This document shows, one piece after another, positions 6,748-15,365 of a stretch of 64,000 nucleotides of DNA (its first letter is position 1; the number at the start of each line of letters is the position of its first letter). A program made the translations under genes and the position numbers. The stretch is from positions 62,001 to 126,000 of the forward strand of contig NZ_FRAC01000023.1 of the NCBI RefSeq assembly GCF_900142215.1, written 5' to 3'. The notes under the pieces were generated by a model that made no database searches, had not been told where the DNA came from, and worked only from the letters and a program-made list of their open reading frames with translations. The DNA is from Anaerocolumna jejuensis DSM 15929 (GTDB lineage Bacteria; Bacillota; Clostridia; Lachnospirales; Lachnospiraceae).

Positions 6748-8685
6748 GTGCTTATGGAAGGTGCAGACATCAGACTGAAAAAAGAATTTATAAAGGATAT
6801 GAAAAGCAACTATCTGGTTCTAAAGGGAGAGGGCTCTGAAAGAAGTTATAAGAATAAAATGCTGGCACAGTATACCATTCCAGGCCTATTAAGGACAGAA
6901 ATCAGAAGCATTGATAATATTGAGCTTTTTTATTATGACATAACGGATTTAAAAACAGTTGAAGCCATATGCAAAGATAGAATTTTTCATTTTTCAGAGG
7001 TAAAGGACCTTCTGGAAGGAATCTTTCAAACAATTGACAGCGGTCAGGAATATTTTTTAGAGCAGGATGATTTTATCCTCCATCCGGAATATCTGTTTGT
7101 GAAAGAAGGTCTGAAAAGTCTTCAGTTGTGCTATTTCCCGGGCTATGGGGAAAATATCGTGAACCAGCTGGCAGTTTTGTTTGAGGTTATAATGAATAAG
7201 GCAGACTATAAGGAAGAGCCGCTGGTGCTTTTAATATATGCCCTTTATAAAGAAAGCAGGGAGAATAATACCACCCTTTATAAGCTGAAGGAAATATTAA
7301 AGGCATACAATCATCCGGAAATTAAAGTTAAAAAGATTTCGCCCCAGGAGGTAAAAAGTCTTGAAAGCGAAGCAGCGGTAGGACAAGAAGTAAACAATTT
7401 TGTAAAGCCCAGTGTTTTACAAAAAACCAATATTTGGGACAAGTCCAATATCTTAGCAAAGTCTGATAACTTACTAAAGTCCAATAACTTACTTAAGCCC
7501 AATACCATAATGAAGTCAAATATCTTTCCAAAGTCCAATTCTTTATCAAAGCCAAATGCTTTCCAAAAGTCCGATTCTTTATCTAAGTCAAATGCTTTTT
7601 CAAAGTCCAATGCCTTGCTGAAGTCTAATACTTTATTTAAAACGAACATCCTAAAAAGAGAAACTGATAGCCAATTAAAAGAAGGAAAAGAAAAAGCCGA
7701 AGCCGAAGTAAATCTTTCCGGCGAATATGAAAAACAGGAAGAAATCAGCTACTATGAAATACAGACCTATATAATAGCAGGAGCTGTTGCGGCTGTTGGA
7801 ATAGGTGTTTCAATAATACTTTATAAAAGCGGTGTACTATCAAACCAGATGGGAGAACCGGATATAGTAAAGGTGGCAGCAGGAATTGCAGTAATAGTAT
7901 GTTTGGTGGGATATGTATTTTCCAAATTATTTGATCCTAAAATGAAGAGCACCAGGATGGTTACAAAGGTGGTATATGAAGAAGAGCAGGAGAAAAAGGG
8001 GGAAGGAAATAGCCTTAGGGAAAATAGACCATTCAATCCAGGGAAGGAAGAGCGTTTTAACAAAGCAGATAGAAGAGAAAGCTATTTAGAAGAAAACTAT
8101 GCAGGAGAAAACAATACTAGTGAAAACTATAGAAGAGAAAACCATGCGGAAGAGAACAATACAGGTGAAAACTATACTGGAAAAAACTATGTTAGAGAAA
8201 ACTATAGAAGGGAAAACTATGTAAGAGAAAACTGCGAAAGAGGATACGCTGTAAAAGAAAACAGTATCAAGGAAAATGGAATGAAAGAAAATGAAATGAT
8301 TGATGAAGAAGGAGAGTACGTTACACAGATTTTAGCAGAGGAGGACAAGACAGAAATTTTATATGCCAAGGCTGCAAAACCGTCCTACTGTCTGGTAGCT
8401 AAGAATAAAGAGAATCCCATTGATATTCCCATTAAAAGCTTTCCCTTCTACATAGGAAAGGATAAGAACCGTAACCAACTGATTTTGAAGGAAAGCAGTG
8501 TAAGCAGGCTCCATGCAGTAGTGACTATAAGAGAGGAAGAGGTATTTTTAACAGACATTGGTTCTACCAACGGAACCTTTGTGAATGGACAGAAACTGGA
8601 AAAGAATCATCCGGCCCTGATAAATAATTCCGATGAGCTGGCTTTTTCCAGAGAGGTTTTTCTATTTAAGGTAAAAGAATTTTAA
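6748..8685 (+). CDS. DUF6382-FHA protein with two internal repeat tracts
   Basis: Protein of 645 residues. The N-terminal 200 or so residues match DUF6382, a soluble domain seen with FHA domains in Firmicutes Tad loci. Residues 220-303 are 14 hexapeptides of the form KSNxLx. Two membrane helices lie at about 341-360 and 374-393. Residues 448-497 are ten pentapeptides of the RENYx/GENNT type. The C-terminus (565-645) is an FHA domain with the phosphothreonine-binding signatures GKDKNRN, SVSRLHA and DIGSTNGTFVNG. FHA domains bind phosphothreonine, so the protein may link a Ser/Thr kinase to pilus assembly; that is inference. The start is GTG with AGGAG 7 bases upstream; an ATG two codons later is possible. 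It ends the pilus gene run. Confidence 0.82.
   Translation: MLMEGADIRLKKEFIKDMKSNYLVLKGEGSERSYKNKMLAQYTIPGLLRTEIRSIDNIELFYYDITDLKTVEAICKDRIFHFSEVKDLLEGIFQTIDSGQEYFLEQDDFILHPEYLFVKEGLKSLQLCYFPGYGENIVNQLAVLFEVIMNKADYKEEPLVLLIYALYKESRENNTTLYKLKEILKAYNHPEIKVKKISPQEVKSLESEAAVGQEVNNFVKPSVLQKTNIWDKSNILAKSDNLLKSNNLLKPNTIMKSNIFPKSNSLSKPNAFQKSDSLSKSNAFSKSNALLKSNTLFKTNILKRETDSQLKEGKEKAEAEVNLSGEYEKQEEISYYEIQTYIIAGAVAAVGIGVSIILYKSGVLSNQMGEPDIVKVAAGIAVIVCLVGYVFSKLFDPKMKSTRMVTKVVYEEEQEKKGEGNSLRENRPFNPGKEERFNKADRRESYLEENYAGENNTSENYRRENHAEENNTGENYTGKNYVRENYRRENYVRENCERGYAVKENSIKENGMKENEMIDEEGEYVTQILAEEDKTEILYAKAAKPSYCLVAKNKENPIDIPIKSFPFYIGKDKNRNQLILKESSVSRLHAVVTIREEEVFLTDIGSTNGTFVNGQKLEKNHPALINNSDELAFSREVFLFKVKEF
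7405..7656 (+). repeat. 18-bp tandem repeat coding for KSNxLx hexapeptides
   Basis: Fourteen degenerate 18-bp units of the form AAGTCCAAT-n-CTTT-like, all in frame within the DUF6382-FHA gene. Units differ by several bases, so the repeat is old or diversifying. It forms a polar linker before the first membrane helix. Confidence 0.9.
8089..8238 (+). repeat. 15-bp tandem repeat coding for RENYx pentapeptides
   Basis: Ten degenerate units of the type AGAGAAAACTATxxx in frame within the same gene, forming an Asn/Glu-rich linker between the membrane helices and the FHA domain. Further KEN-type units trail off downstream. Confidence 0.85.
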
Positions 8686-8707
8686 GCTGATCAAAAATGC
8701 AGAAAGC

Positions 8708-8736
8708 TTGTATAAGTCATGGATTAATAGTATAAT
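8708..8736 (+). promoter_or_regulatory. Sigma-A-type promoter for glpK
   Basis: TTGTAT at 8708-8713 and a perfect TATAAT at 8731-8736, 17 bases apart, about 60 bases before the glycerol kinase start. Confidence 0.7.
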
Positions 8737-8798
8737 CTACCATTATAGGGTGGCACAGACAGAGTATACTATAATGTAAGTGTCATTTTGGAGGGTGT

Positions 8799-10292
8799 AT
8801 GAAGGACTATATCATGGCTCTTGATCAGGGAACTACCAGTTCAAGATGTATTCTATTTAATAATCAGGGAGAAGCTGTAAGCAAAGCACAAAAAGAATTT
8901 GAGCAGATTTACCCGGCAGCAGGCTGGGTAGAACAGGATCCTATGGCAATCTGGTCCTCTCAGATTAGTGTGGCAGCAGAAGCCATGGCAAAGCTGGGAG
9001 TAGGAGCAGAGGATATCTCTGCCATTGGGATAACAAATCAAAGAGAAACGACCGTTTTGTGGAACAAACATACAGGGGAACCGGTTTATAATGCCATTGT
9101 ATGGCAGTGCAGAAGAACTTCGGATATGGTACAGACAATAAAAGCAAACGGATTAGACCAGGTGATAAAGATGCGCACAGGGCTTATTCCGGATGCTTAT
9201 TTTTCTGCCACCAAGATTAAATGGATTCTTGACAATGTTAAGGGAGTAAGGGAAGAGGCAGAAAAGGGTAATATTCTCTTCGGGACAGTAGATACCTGGC
9301 TTATGTGGAAATTAACCGGCGGAAAGGTATTTGCTACGGATTACACCAATGCTTCCAGAACCATGCTCTATGATATCCATAAGTTATGTTGGGATGATGA
9401 AATTCTTAGGGCACTTGATATACCCAAACAAATCCTGCCGGAGGTAAAGCCCTCCAGCCATGTATTTGGATATACGGAAAAGGGACTTCTTGGCGGTAAG
9501 ATTCCTATCTGCGGAGTAGCAGGAGATCAGCAGGCAGCCCTATTTGGACAATGCTGCTTTGAAAAGGGTGATGTTAAGAATACCTACGGCACAGGATGCT
9601 TTCTCTTAATGAATACCGGAAATATGCCGATAGCATCTAATAACGGGCTGCTTACTACAATAGCAGCCTCGGAAAAAGGGAAAATACAATATGCCCTGGA
9701 AGGAAGCGTATTTGTTGCCGGAGCAGCAGTTCAATGGTTAAGAGACGAATTGCAGATAATCAGAAATGCTGCCGAAACAGAAGAAGCGGCTATGGAAGTA
9801 GAAGATACCAACGGTGTTTATGTGGTTCCGGCCTTTTCGGGGCTAGGGGCGCCTTACTGGGACCAGTATGCCAGAGGGACCATTGTAGGTATCACAAGAG
9901 GCTTTCATAAGAATCATTTAATCAGAGCAACCCTGGAAGCTATTGCCTATCAGACCTATGAGGTTTTAAAGGCAATGGAGCAGGACGCAAAGGTAGAAAT
10001 TAAAAGTTTAAAGGTAGACGGAGGAGCCTCCTCCAATAATTTTCTGATGCAGTTTCAGGCGGACATCCTTGACATAGAGGTGTCAAGGCCTTCCTGTGTG
10101 GAAACGACTGCGCTGGGCGCAGCCTATCTTGCCGGCCTGGCTATGGGATATTGGAATAACAAAGAGGAAATTAAACAACACGGAGATGGGTCAAGGGTAT
10201 TTTCACCGGACATGGAAGAGGAATTAAGAAAGAAAAAGCTTCATGGATGGAACCGAGCCGTAAGAAGATCCTTTGGCTGGGAAGAAGAGTAG
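8799..10292 (+). CDS. glpK: Glycerol kinase
   Basis: Phosphorylates glycerol with ATP to glycerol-3-phosphate, in the cytoplasm. Full length (497 residues) with the FGGY-kinase N-terminal phosphate loop (ALDQGTTSSRCILF), the glycerol-binding NQRETT and WQCRR segments, the GDQQAALFGQ motif and the C-terminal DGGASSNNFLMQFQAD signature. In many Gram-positive bacteria this enzyme is activated by HPr at a histidine just before VPIAGMAGDQQAA. Here the aligned position is a glycine (KGLLGGKIPI, residue 229), so that control seems absent. GGAGGGTGT precedes the ATG. No facilitator or dehydrogenase gene is adjacent, so the gene appears to stand alone with its own promoter. Confidence 0.96.
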   Translation: MKDYIMALDQGTTSSRCILFNNQGEAVSKAQKEFEQIYPAAGWVEQDPMAIWSSQISVAAEAMAKLGVGAEDISAIGITNQRETTVLWNKHTGEPVYNAIVWQCRRTSDMVQTIKANGLDQVIKMRTGLIPDAYFSATKIKWILDNVKGVREEAEKGNILFGTVDTWLMWKLTGGKVFATDYTNASRTMLYDIHKLCWDDEILRALDIPKQILPEVKPSSHVFGYTEKGLLGGKIPICGVAGDQQAALFGQCCFEKGDVKNTYGTGCFLLMNTGNMPIASNNGLLTTIAASEKGKIQYALEGSVFVAGAAVQWLRDELQIIRNAAETEEAAMEVEDTNGVYVVPAFSGLGAPYWDQYARGTIVGITRGFHKNHLIRATLEAIAYQTYEVLKAMEQDAKVEIKSLKVDGGASSNNFLMQFQADILDIEVSRPSCVETTALGAAYLAGLAMGYWNNKEEIKQHGDGSRVFSPDMEEELRKKKLHGWNRAVRRSFGWEEE

Positions 10293-10319
10293 CGTAAAAT
10301 AGGTTATGCATGAGAGTCA

Positions 10320-10432
10320 GTGTGAAAATTTGAAAAGCAATTATCACACAAGTGCCTGCGAAATCCTCAGCACAGTCTTGCGGTGCGTTGGGAAGGCATG
10401 GCGCTTAGTGTGAAATAAAAGATATTTCTCAC
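10320..10432 (+). repeat. Palindromic repeat copy between glpK and the rhomboid gene
   Basis: Same order as the units at 1801: a GTGTGAAAATTT...AATTATCACAC hairpin, the loop core TGCGAAATCCTCAGC, CTTGCGGTGCGTTGGGAAGGCATGG, and then a second hairpin of the GTGTGAAAT...ATTTCTCAC type (10408-10432). The middle hairpin has lost its left arm. Confidence 0.8.
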
Positions 10433-10489
10433 TCTGATTTATAACATTGCCGCAGCTGCAGGCAGATGCGGCATGCAATGGGAGCTAGT

Positions 10490-11554
10490 ATGTTTATTGA
10501 CGATATCAGAAGTTTTTTTGCGGAAAGTAATTTAAAACCAATAGCGGTAAATGCAGACAGAATTTCTCTCTATTATCAGGATAGGGAAGAGGGCTGTTAT
10601 GCACTTATAGTTTTTGATTGCCCGGAGGGAGCAGAATTTACTGCTTCGCAATACCAAAATATCAAAAGGCAGATTTATGACAGCCTGGCACAAGGCAGCC
10701 CCAAAAGAGTCTATATGCATACGATTCTGGTAACCGGGGATGTCAGCAGGGCCTGCCAGATTACAGGCAAGGAAGCGGAATCCTGGATTATTGATACAGG
10801 GAATTACAGGCTGATTATTTATGAAAACCAAAATTATAATTTTATCGGTATAAGAAGAGGACTGGAGGATTTCATATTAAGGGAGTATAGTCCCTTTGAG
10901 ACTGGAAAAGAGGAAGAGATGCCCCATGAACCTTTAAGGTACAAGGAAAAAAGTAACCTTTCGAGGTATTTTTCTCCGGTTAATACAGCGATTGTTCTTT
11001 CAAATATACTGGTATTTCTTATTGTAAACAATCTGCTGCCTGAAAGTACAGGAGATATATATGTAAATAAGGGAGCCCTCTCCTGGCGGGATATATTGGA
11101 GAACGGGGAATATTACCGGTTGATCACCTATATGTTTTTACATTCCGGATTAAGCCATTTGACAAATAATATGATAGTGCTGCTGTTTATCGGAGATAAT
11201 CTGGAAAGGGCCATGGGAAAGTGGAGATACCTGACGGCATATTTGGCTTCCGGAATTTTAGCCGGGGCTGTCTCTATTTTTTATAATATGATAAAATTTA
11301 ATAATATTATATCAATTGGTGCCTCGGGAGCCATTTTTGGAGTAGTAGGCGGAATGGCATATGTTGTAGCTGTTAACCGGGGAAGGCTTGAAAATATCAG
11401 CACCAGGCAGCTTGTATGGTTTGTAATATTCAGTCTTTATGGAGGGCTGACCAGTCAGGGAGTTGACAATGCCGCCCATATCGGAGGGCTTTTAAGCGGT
11501 TTTCTACTGGCGGCACTTCTTTATAGAAAACAAAAGAAAAATCATATTGGATGA
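10490..11554 (+). CDS. Rhomboid-family intramembrane serine protease
   Basis: Cleaves membrane proteins within their membrane segments. The protein has 354 residues. A soluble N-terminal domain of about 170 residues precedes a rhomboid core of six or more membrane helices. The catalytic dyad is visible as S279 in GASGAIFG and H330 in DNAAHIGG, and the HxxxN region appears as HLTNN after the YRLITYMFLHSGL segment. The start is placed at 10490, where GGGAG lies 5 bases upstream; ATGs at 10466 and 10478 lie in a GCCGCA/TGCGGC hairpin without a ribosome site. The substrate is unknown, and the neighbours give no clue. Confidence 0.9.
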   Translation: MFIDDIRSFFAESNLKPIAVNADRISLYYQDREEGCYALIVFDCPEGAEFTASQYQNIKRQIYDSLAQGSPKRVYMHTILVTGDVSRACQITGKEAESWIIDTGNYRLIIYENQNYNFIGIRRGLEDFILREYSPFETGKEEEMPHEPLRYKEKSNLSRYFSPVNTAIVLSNILVFLIVNNLLPESTGDIYVNKGALSWRDILENGEYYRLITYMFLHSGLSHLTNNMIVLLFIGDNLERAMGKWRYLTAYLASGILAGAVSIFYNMIKFNNIISIGASGAIFGVVGGMAYVVAVNRGRLENISTRQLVWFVIFSLYGGLTSQGVDNAAHIGGLLSGFLLAALLYRKQKKNHIG

Positions 11555-11729
11555 AAGACGTGAAAGAAAGGCACTTTCTCACCCCATTATTTATAGCGGA
11601 ATCTAAGACAAGCCTTCGCTAATCAATGGAATAAGTGTTGAAGATGTCATTTTCACTCTAAAAGATTCCGCCATGCGGTTTCATTCATCAGATTATATGC
11701 CGCCAGGGGCGGCAGAATGAGAGGTAAAT

Positions 11730-12731
11730 ATGAATATTAATATTTATTACGGAGGAAGAGGACTGATTGAAGACTCTACCATATATGTAATCCACAAGTT
11801 GACCGAAGTATTGGAAGAGCTCAGGGTCAATGTAACAAGATATAACCTTTATGAAGAAAAGAATGGAATCGCCATGCTTCCAAAGACATTAAAGGAGGCA
11901 GACGGGATTATTCTTGCTGTGAATGTGGAATGGTTTGGAATCGGCGGCTTTATGCAGCAATTCCTGGATGCCTGCTGGCTGTATGCAGACAAGGAGCATA
12001 TCGGAAAGCTTTACATGCTCCCTGTGGTTATAGCTACTGCCGGGGGAGAAAGAGAAGCGGAAAGCTATCTTATTAAAGCCTGGGAAGTATTGGAAGGCAA
12101 TGTTCTGGATGGCATAAGGGCTTATGTGGAGGATCATGTGGATTTTGAGACCAACAAGGCATACGGACTTATGATAGAAAAATATGCGGAACAGCTTTAT
12201 AAAGCTGTAAATCAAAAAGCCAAGATGCTGCCGGGAAGCAATTTCCTCTTGAACAGGCAATTACTAAAGGGCAGTATTAATGACCTGACACCCCAGGAGA
12301 GTGAGCAGCTTTCCGTATATGTGTCGGATGATACCTATGTGAAGAAGCAAAAGGAAGATATTGAAGAATTGGCCCAGATATTTAAAGGAATGTTAAGCGG
12401 CAAGGACGAGGAAAATGAGGAGATTCTGCCAAAGCTTATTGAAAATTACCACAGTATAAAGGATACGGACGTAATTTATGAAATCACATTTTCTGATTCC
12501 GATAAAATTATTACGGCAGAGATAAAGAACGGGAAACTTAACTGTTATTATGGCAAGGGAAGCGGCAGTGCGGACGTAGAAGTAAAACTGCCTTTAGGTG
12601 TTATGAAAAAAGTCATAGCAGGGAATATTACTATGCAGATGGCTTTTATGTCAGGAGAGCTGACGGCGAAAGGCAATTTCAGCCTGCTTCGGATCTTCGA
12701 CCAGGCTTTTCCCTTTAAAAAGGCTTCATAA
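11730..12731 (+). CDS. Flavodoxin-like NAD(P)H oxidoreductase fused to an SCP2 domain
   Basis: Protein of 333 residues with two parts. Residues 1-190 form a flavodoxin-like/NADPH-dependent FMN reductase domain (MNINIYYGGRG, then LKEADGIILAVNVEWFGIGG and MLPVVIATAGG), expected to bind FMN. Residues 235-333 look like an SCP2 sterol-carrier domain (DVIYEITFSDSDKIITAEI to the closing GELTAKGNFSLLRIFDQAFPF), which binds lipid-like ligands. The combination is seen in Clostridia, but the substrate is unknown. GAGAGG lies before the ATG, just after a GCCGCC/GGCGGC hairpin. It appears to be a single-gene unit closed by the hairpins at 12737 and 12803. Confidence 0.82.
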   Translation: MNINIYYGGRGLIEDSTIYVIHKLTEVLEELRVNVTRYNLYEEKNGIAMLPKTLKEADGIILAVNVEWFGIGGFMQQFLDACWLYADKEHIGKLYMLPVVIATAGGEREAESYLIKAWEVLEGNVLDGIRAYVEDHVDFETNKAYGLMIEKYAEQLYKAVNQKAKMLPGSNFLLNRQLLKGSINDLTPQESEQLSVYVSDDTYVKKQKEDIEELAQIFKGMLSGKDEENEEILPKLIENYHSIKDTDVIYEITFSDSDKIITAEIKNGKLNCYYGKGSGSADVEVKLPLGVMKKVIAGNITMQMAFMSGELTAKGNFSLLRIFDQAFPFKKAS

Positions 12732-12736
12732 GAGAG

Positions 12737-12831
12737 TCAAAGGATTACCGGGGCAGGTAATCCTTTGAGACAAAGTGGATAAAATACATTCAAGTTCCGT
12801 GGAAAATAAACCTTAAGGGGAGGTTTATTTT
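12737..12831. terminator. Two hairpins between convergent genes
   Basis: The first stem is 13 bp (12737-12749 with 12756-12768) without a T run. The second is 10 bp (AAAATAAACC at 12803-12812 with 12822-12831), with A/T runs on both sides, and fits a terminator for both strands. They separate the SCP2 gene from the histidine kinase gene on the other strand. Confidence 0.7.
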
Positions 12832-12848
12832 AACAGGGAGTTACTCTC

Positions 12849-13598
12849 TTACAAGGGAAGGTTGATATAAAAGGAGGTTTCTTCCCTTTCAGATTTTACG
12901 GTCAGGGAGCCGCCGTGGGCATTGATTATATTGGATGATATAGCCAGGCCTAACCCGGTACCGTTCGCTTTATATGTTACAAAAGGAGTAAAAATAGTAG
13001 GGAGGACATCCTCTGGAATTGGGCTTCCATTGTTGCTTATGGTAATCAGAAGATTGGATGGGTCCTCTGATTTACAGGCAATGCGGATGTAATCGCCCTT
13101 TTCAGTAGCTTCCAAAGCATTTTTAAGAATATTGATAATTACCTGTTTCATTTTAATGCGGTCAAAAGAATACAAGGTGTAGCAGGGGATATTTTCATTA
13201 TCAATGGAAAGTAATACTTCCACACCCTTCTGACTGGCAGCAGCCTGGAAACTGGCTAGTATGGACTTTAATAGTAGAAGGATATTTTGATCTTGCCGGT
13301 TCACAGCATTGCTGTGATTATATGTACTAAAATCCTCCAATAAAAGCTCTAATTCATGGATATCATCTTTTAGCTGCTCCCAATATTTGATATTTATTAC
13401 TTCCGGATTATTGGCTTCAATAAGCTGGGAAGTGCTTTTTATCAATGTCAGGGGATTGCGCAGCTCATGACAAATCTGTGAGGAGATGCTTTTATACCCA
13501 TCAAGGCTTTTGGTCATAAAATAAGCAAAATCATCATTGGAACTCATTAAATCCTGTAATTTATGTTGCTCTTCGTTGGAAAATAACATATTGTCCAC
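12849..13598 (-). CDS. Soluble sensor histidine kinase
   Basis: Cytoplasmic histidine kinase of 249 residues without a membrane helix or recognisable sensor domain. The phosphorylated histidine is H44 in CHELRNPLTLIKSTSQ, followed by the N box (VIINILKNALEAT) and the G box (GTGLGLAISSNIINAHGG) of the ATPase domain. The first 40 residues may be a minimal input region. No response regulator is adjacent, so it is an orphan kinase; feeding a Spo0A-type phosphorelay is a possibility, not shown. A CAGGAGGTGG ribosome site precedes the ATG. Confidence 0.88.
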   Translation of the reverse strand: MDNMLFSNEEQHKLQDLMSSNDDFAYFMTKSLDGYKSISSQICHELRNPLTLIKSTSQLIEANNPEVINIKYWEQLKDDIHELELLLEDFSTYNHSNAVNRQDQNILLLLKSILASFQAAASQKGVEVLLSIDNENIPCYTLYSFDRIKMKQVIINILKNALEATEKGDYIRIACKSEDPSNLLITISNNGSPIPEDVLPTIFTPFVTYKANGTGLGLAISSNIINAHGGSLTVKSEREETSFYINLPL

Positions 13599-13752
13599 CT
13601 CCTGAGATTATATTATCAGAATATGTTTTTTTTTACAATAAAATCTAATTTACAGGAAACGACAGTTAATTCATAGAAATTCCTTGTAAAATCAAGGATT
13701 GCATGCATTTTTGTCCTACAGCTGTAGGAAGAAAGGAAAAGGAGAGAGAATT

Positions 13753-14175
13753 ATGATTAATAATTGTGTATTTTGTAGTATTATTGGGCACGAAATTCCT
13801 TCTGCTACTATATATGAGGATGAAAAAGTGATAGCCATACTGGATATAGCGCCCTCTGCAAAAGGACATACGGTATTGATACCTAAAAAGCACAGTAAGG
13901 ATATTTTTGAATTGCCGGAGGAAGATGCAGCTCACATTTTTACTGTCGCAAAGAAGATTGCCGGTGTTTTAAAGGAAGAGCTTCAATGTGACGGTATCAA
14001 TATCCTGCAGAATAATGGCAAGGCGGCTGGCCAGACAGTGTTTCACCTTCATGTCCACATCATTCCCAGATATGATAATGATACTATAAAGCTTACCTGG
14101 ACTCCCGGAGAATATAAAGAGGGCGAGATGCAAGGTTTAGCAGAGACGCTGGCCAGGAAGGTAAAAGAATTTTAA
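13753..14175 (+). CDS. HIT family nucleotide-binding protein
   Basis: Small hydrolase or transferase of the histidine triad family, acting on nucleotide conjugates such as dinucleoside polyphosphates or AMP-lysine. It has 140 residues, with an N-terminal CVFCSIIGHEIPS zinc-type signature, DIAPSAKGHTVLIPKKH, and the triad HLHVHIIPR at about 111-119. The ATG at 13753 follows GGAGAGAG; an upstream ATG at 13699 lacks a ribosome site. It is transcribed away from the histidine kinase gene and ends at a strong hairpin. Confidence 0.93.
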   Translation: MINNCVFCSIIGHEIPSATIYEDEKVIAILDIAPSAKGHTVLIPKKHSKDIFELPEEDAAHIFTVAKKIAGVLKEELQCDGINILQNNGKAAGQTVFHLHVHIIPRYDNDTIKLTWTPGEYKEGEMQGLAETLARKVKEF

Positions 14176-14209
14176 GTCGGAAAGCGGATGGTGAAAAATA
14201 TAAAAGGCT

Positions 14210-14262
14210 GCTGCAAAATAGCTGATTTACGTATAAAGCTATTTTGCAGCAACCTTCTTTTT
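14210..14262. terminator. Bidirectional terminator between the HIT gene and murG
   Basis: A perfect 14-bp stem (GCTGCAAAATAGCT at 14210-14223 with 14237-14250) around 13 bases, followed by a T-rich run on the + strand and preceded by A-rich sequence that serves the - strand. Confidence 0.85.
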
Positions 14263-14289
14263 ATGACATTCTTTCTTTATTTTTCCGGT

Positions 14290-15363
14290 TTACTTTCCCT
14301 GCTTTGTCAATTCCTTGATTAATTTAACGATCGTATCAATAGAGTCATTAAGTTTACTTTGGCTCATAGCTTTTATATATTCACTGCGCGTATCGTAGAC
14401 GTTCTCTACGCCCTTTAACAAGGTATCCGTAGTAAGCTCCTCTTCCTTTATCACATAGCTGAAGCCCTGTTTTTTAAAGGATTCCGCATTTAATATCTGA
14501 TCTCCTCTGCTGGAAGCAGCCGAAAGGGGTATCAGTAAATTGGGCTTTCTAAGTGAGAGAAGCTCACAGATAGCATTGGCACCGGCTCTGGAGATAACAA
14601 CGTCGGCAGCAGCGAGTAAATCACTTAGCTCTTTCTTGATGTATTCAAATTGGACATATCCCTTTGTACCGTTTAAGCTTTCATCCGTCTTATCTTTGCC
14701 GCACAGGTGCACAACCTGGTATTTCTTTAACAGCTCCGGTAATGCCTGCCGCACGGCTCCGTTGACTGCTGCGGACCCGGTACTTCCTCCTACAACCAAA
14801 AGAACAGGCTTCTCCCTGGTAAAGCCGCAGAAATCAAGGCCTAGCAGCTTATTGCCTGCAAAGAGTTCCTGGCGGATGGGGGTACCGGTAAGGATTGCCT
14901 TTCCCTCAGGAAGGTATTTGACTGTCTCAGGAAAATTAGCACATACTTTACTGGCGGAGGAAATACTAAGCTTATTGGCCAGGCCTGGGGTTATATCAGA
15001 TTCATGGATAATTACCGGAATGCCTCTTTTCTTGGCAGCAAATACAACAGGAACGGAAACAAAACCGCCTTTTGAAAACACCACATCCGGCTTTAGCTGT
15101 TTCATTAGCTGGGAAGCTTCAAAATAACCCTTTAATACCTTAAAGGGGTCACTGAAATTTTTAGGGTCAAAGTAGCGCCTTAGTTTTCCAGAGGAAATTC
15201 CATAATAGGGAATCTTAAGTTCTTCTATCAGGGAACGCTCTATTCCCTGATGGGAGCCGATATATTGAATATCGTAACCTGCTTCCTTTAATGCCGGCAT
15301 AAGAGCAATATTAGGTGTAACATGCCCTGCTGTACCGCCTCCGGTTAAGACAATGCGCTTCAT
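14290..15363 (-). CDS. murG: UDP-GlcNAc:lipid I glycosyltransferase MurG
   Basis: Adds GlcNAc from UDP-GlcNAc to lipid I on the inner face of the membrane, giving lipid II for peptidoglycan. It has 357 residues. The N-terminal glycine loop GGGTAGHVTPN, HESDITPGLANK, the second glycine loop VVGGSTGSAAVN and the donor-binding block SRAGANAICELL...PNLLIPLSAASSRGDQ fit MurG, although the last motif usually ends in HQ. The start at 15363 follows GGAGGAAAT; a longer frame to 15432 would run into the TSCPD gene. It lies outside a division and cell wall cluster, paired with the TSCPD gene and read from a shared promoter. The gene may be a second MurG copy. Confidence 0.92.
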   Translation of the reverse strand: MKRIVLTGGGTAGHVTPNIALMPALKEAGYDIQYIGSHQGIERSLIEELKIPYYGISSGKLRRYFDPKNFSDPFKVLKGYFEASQLMKQLKPDVVFSKGGFVSVPVVFAAKKRGIPVIIHESDITPGLANKLSISSASKVCANFPETVKYLPEGKAILTGTPIRQELFAGNKLLGLDFCGFTREKPVLLVVGGSTGSAAVNGAVRQALPELLKKYQVVHLCGKDKTDESLNGTKGYVQFEYIKKELSDLLAAADVVISRAGANAICELLSLRKPNLLIPLSAASSRGDQILNAESFKKQGFSYVIKEEELTTDTLLKGVENVYDTRSEYIKAMSQSKLNDSIDTIVKLIKELTKQGK

Positions 15364-15365
15364 TT

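Noticed and set aside
7311..7649. Antisense frame of 112 codons with regular repeats
   Set aside because: Mirror of the 18-bp tandem repeat in the FHA gene; the repeat is better explained by the sense strand domains.
14540..15127. 195-codon + strand frame within murG
   Set aside because: Antisense to all conserved motifs of MurG.
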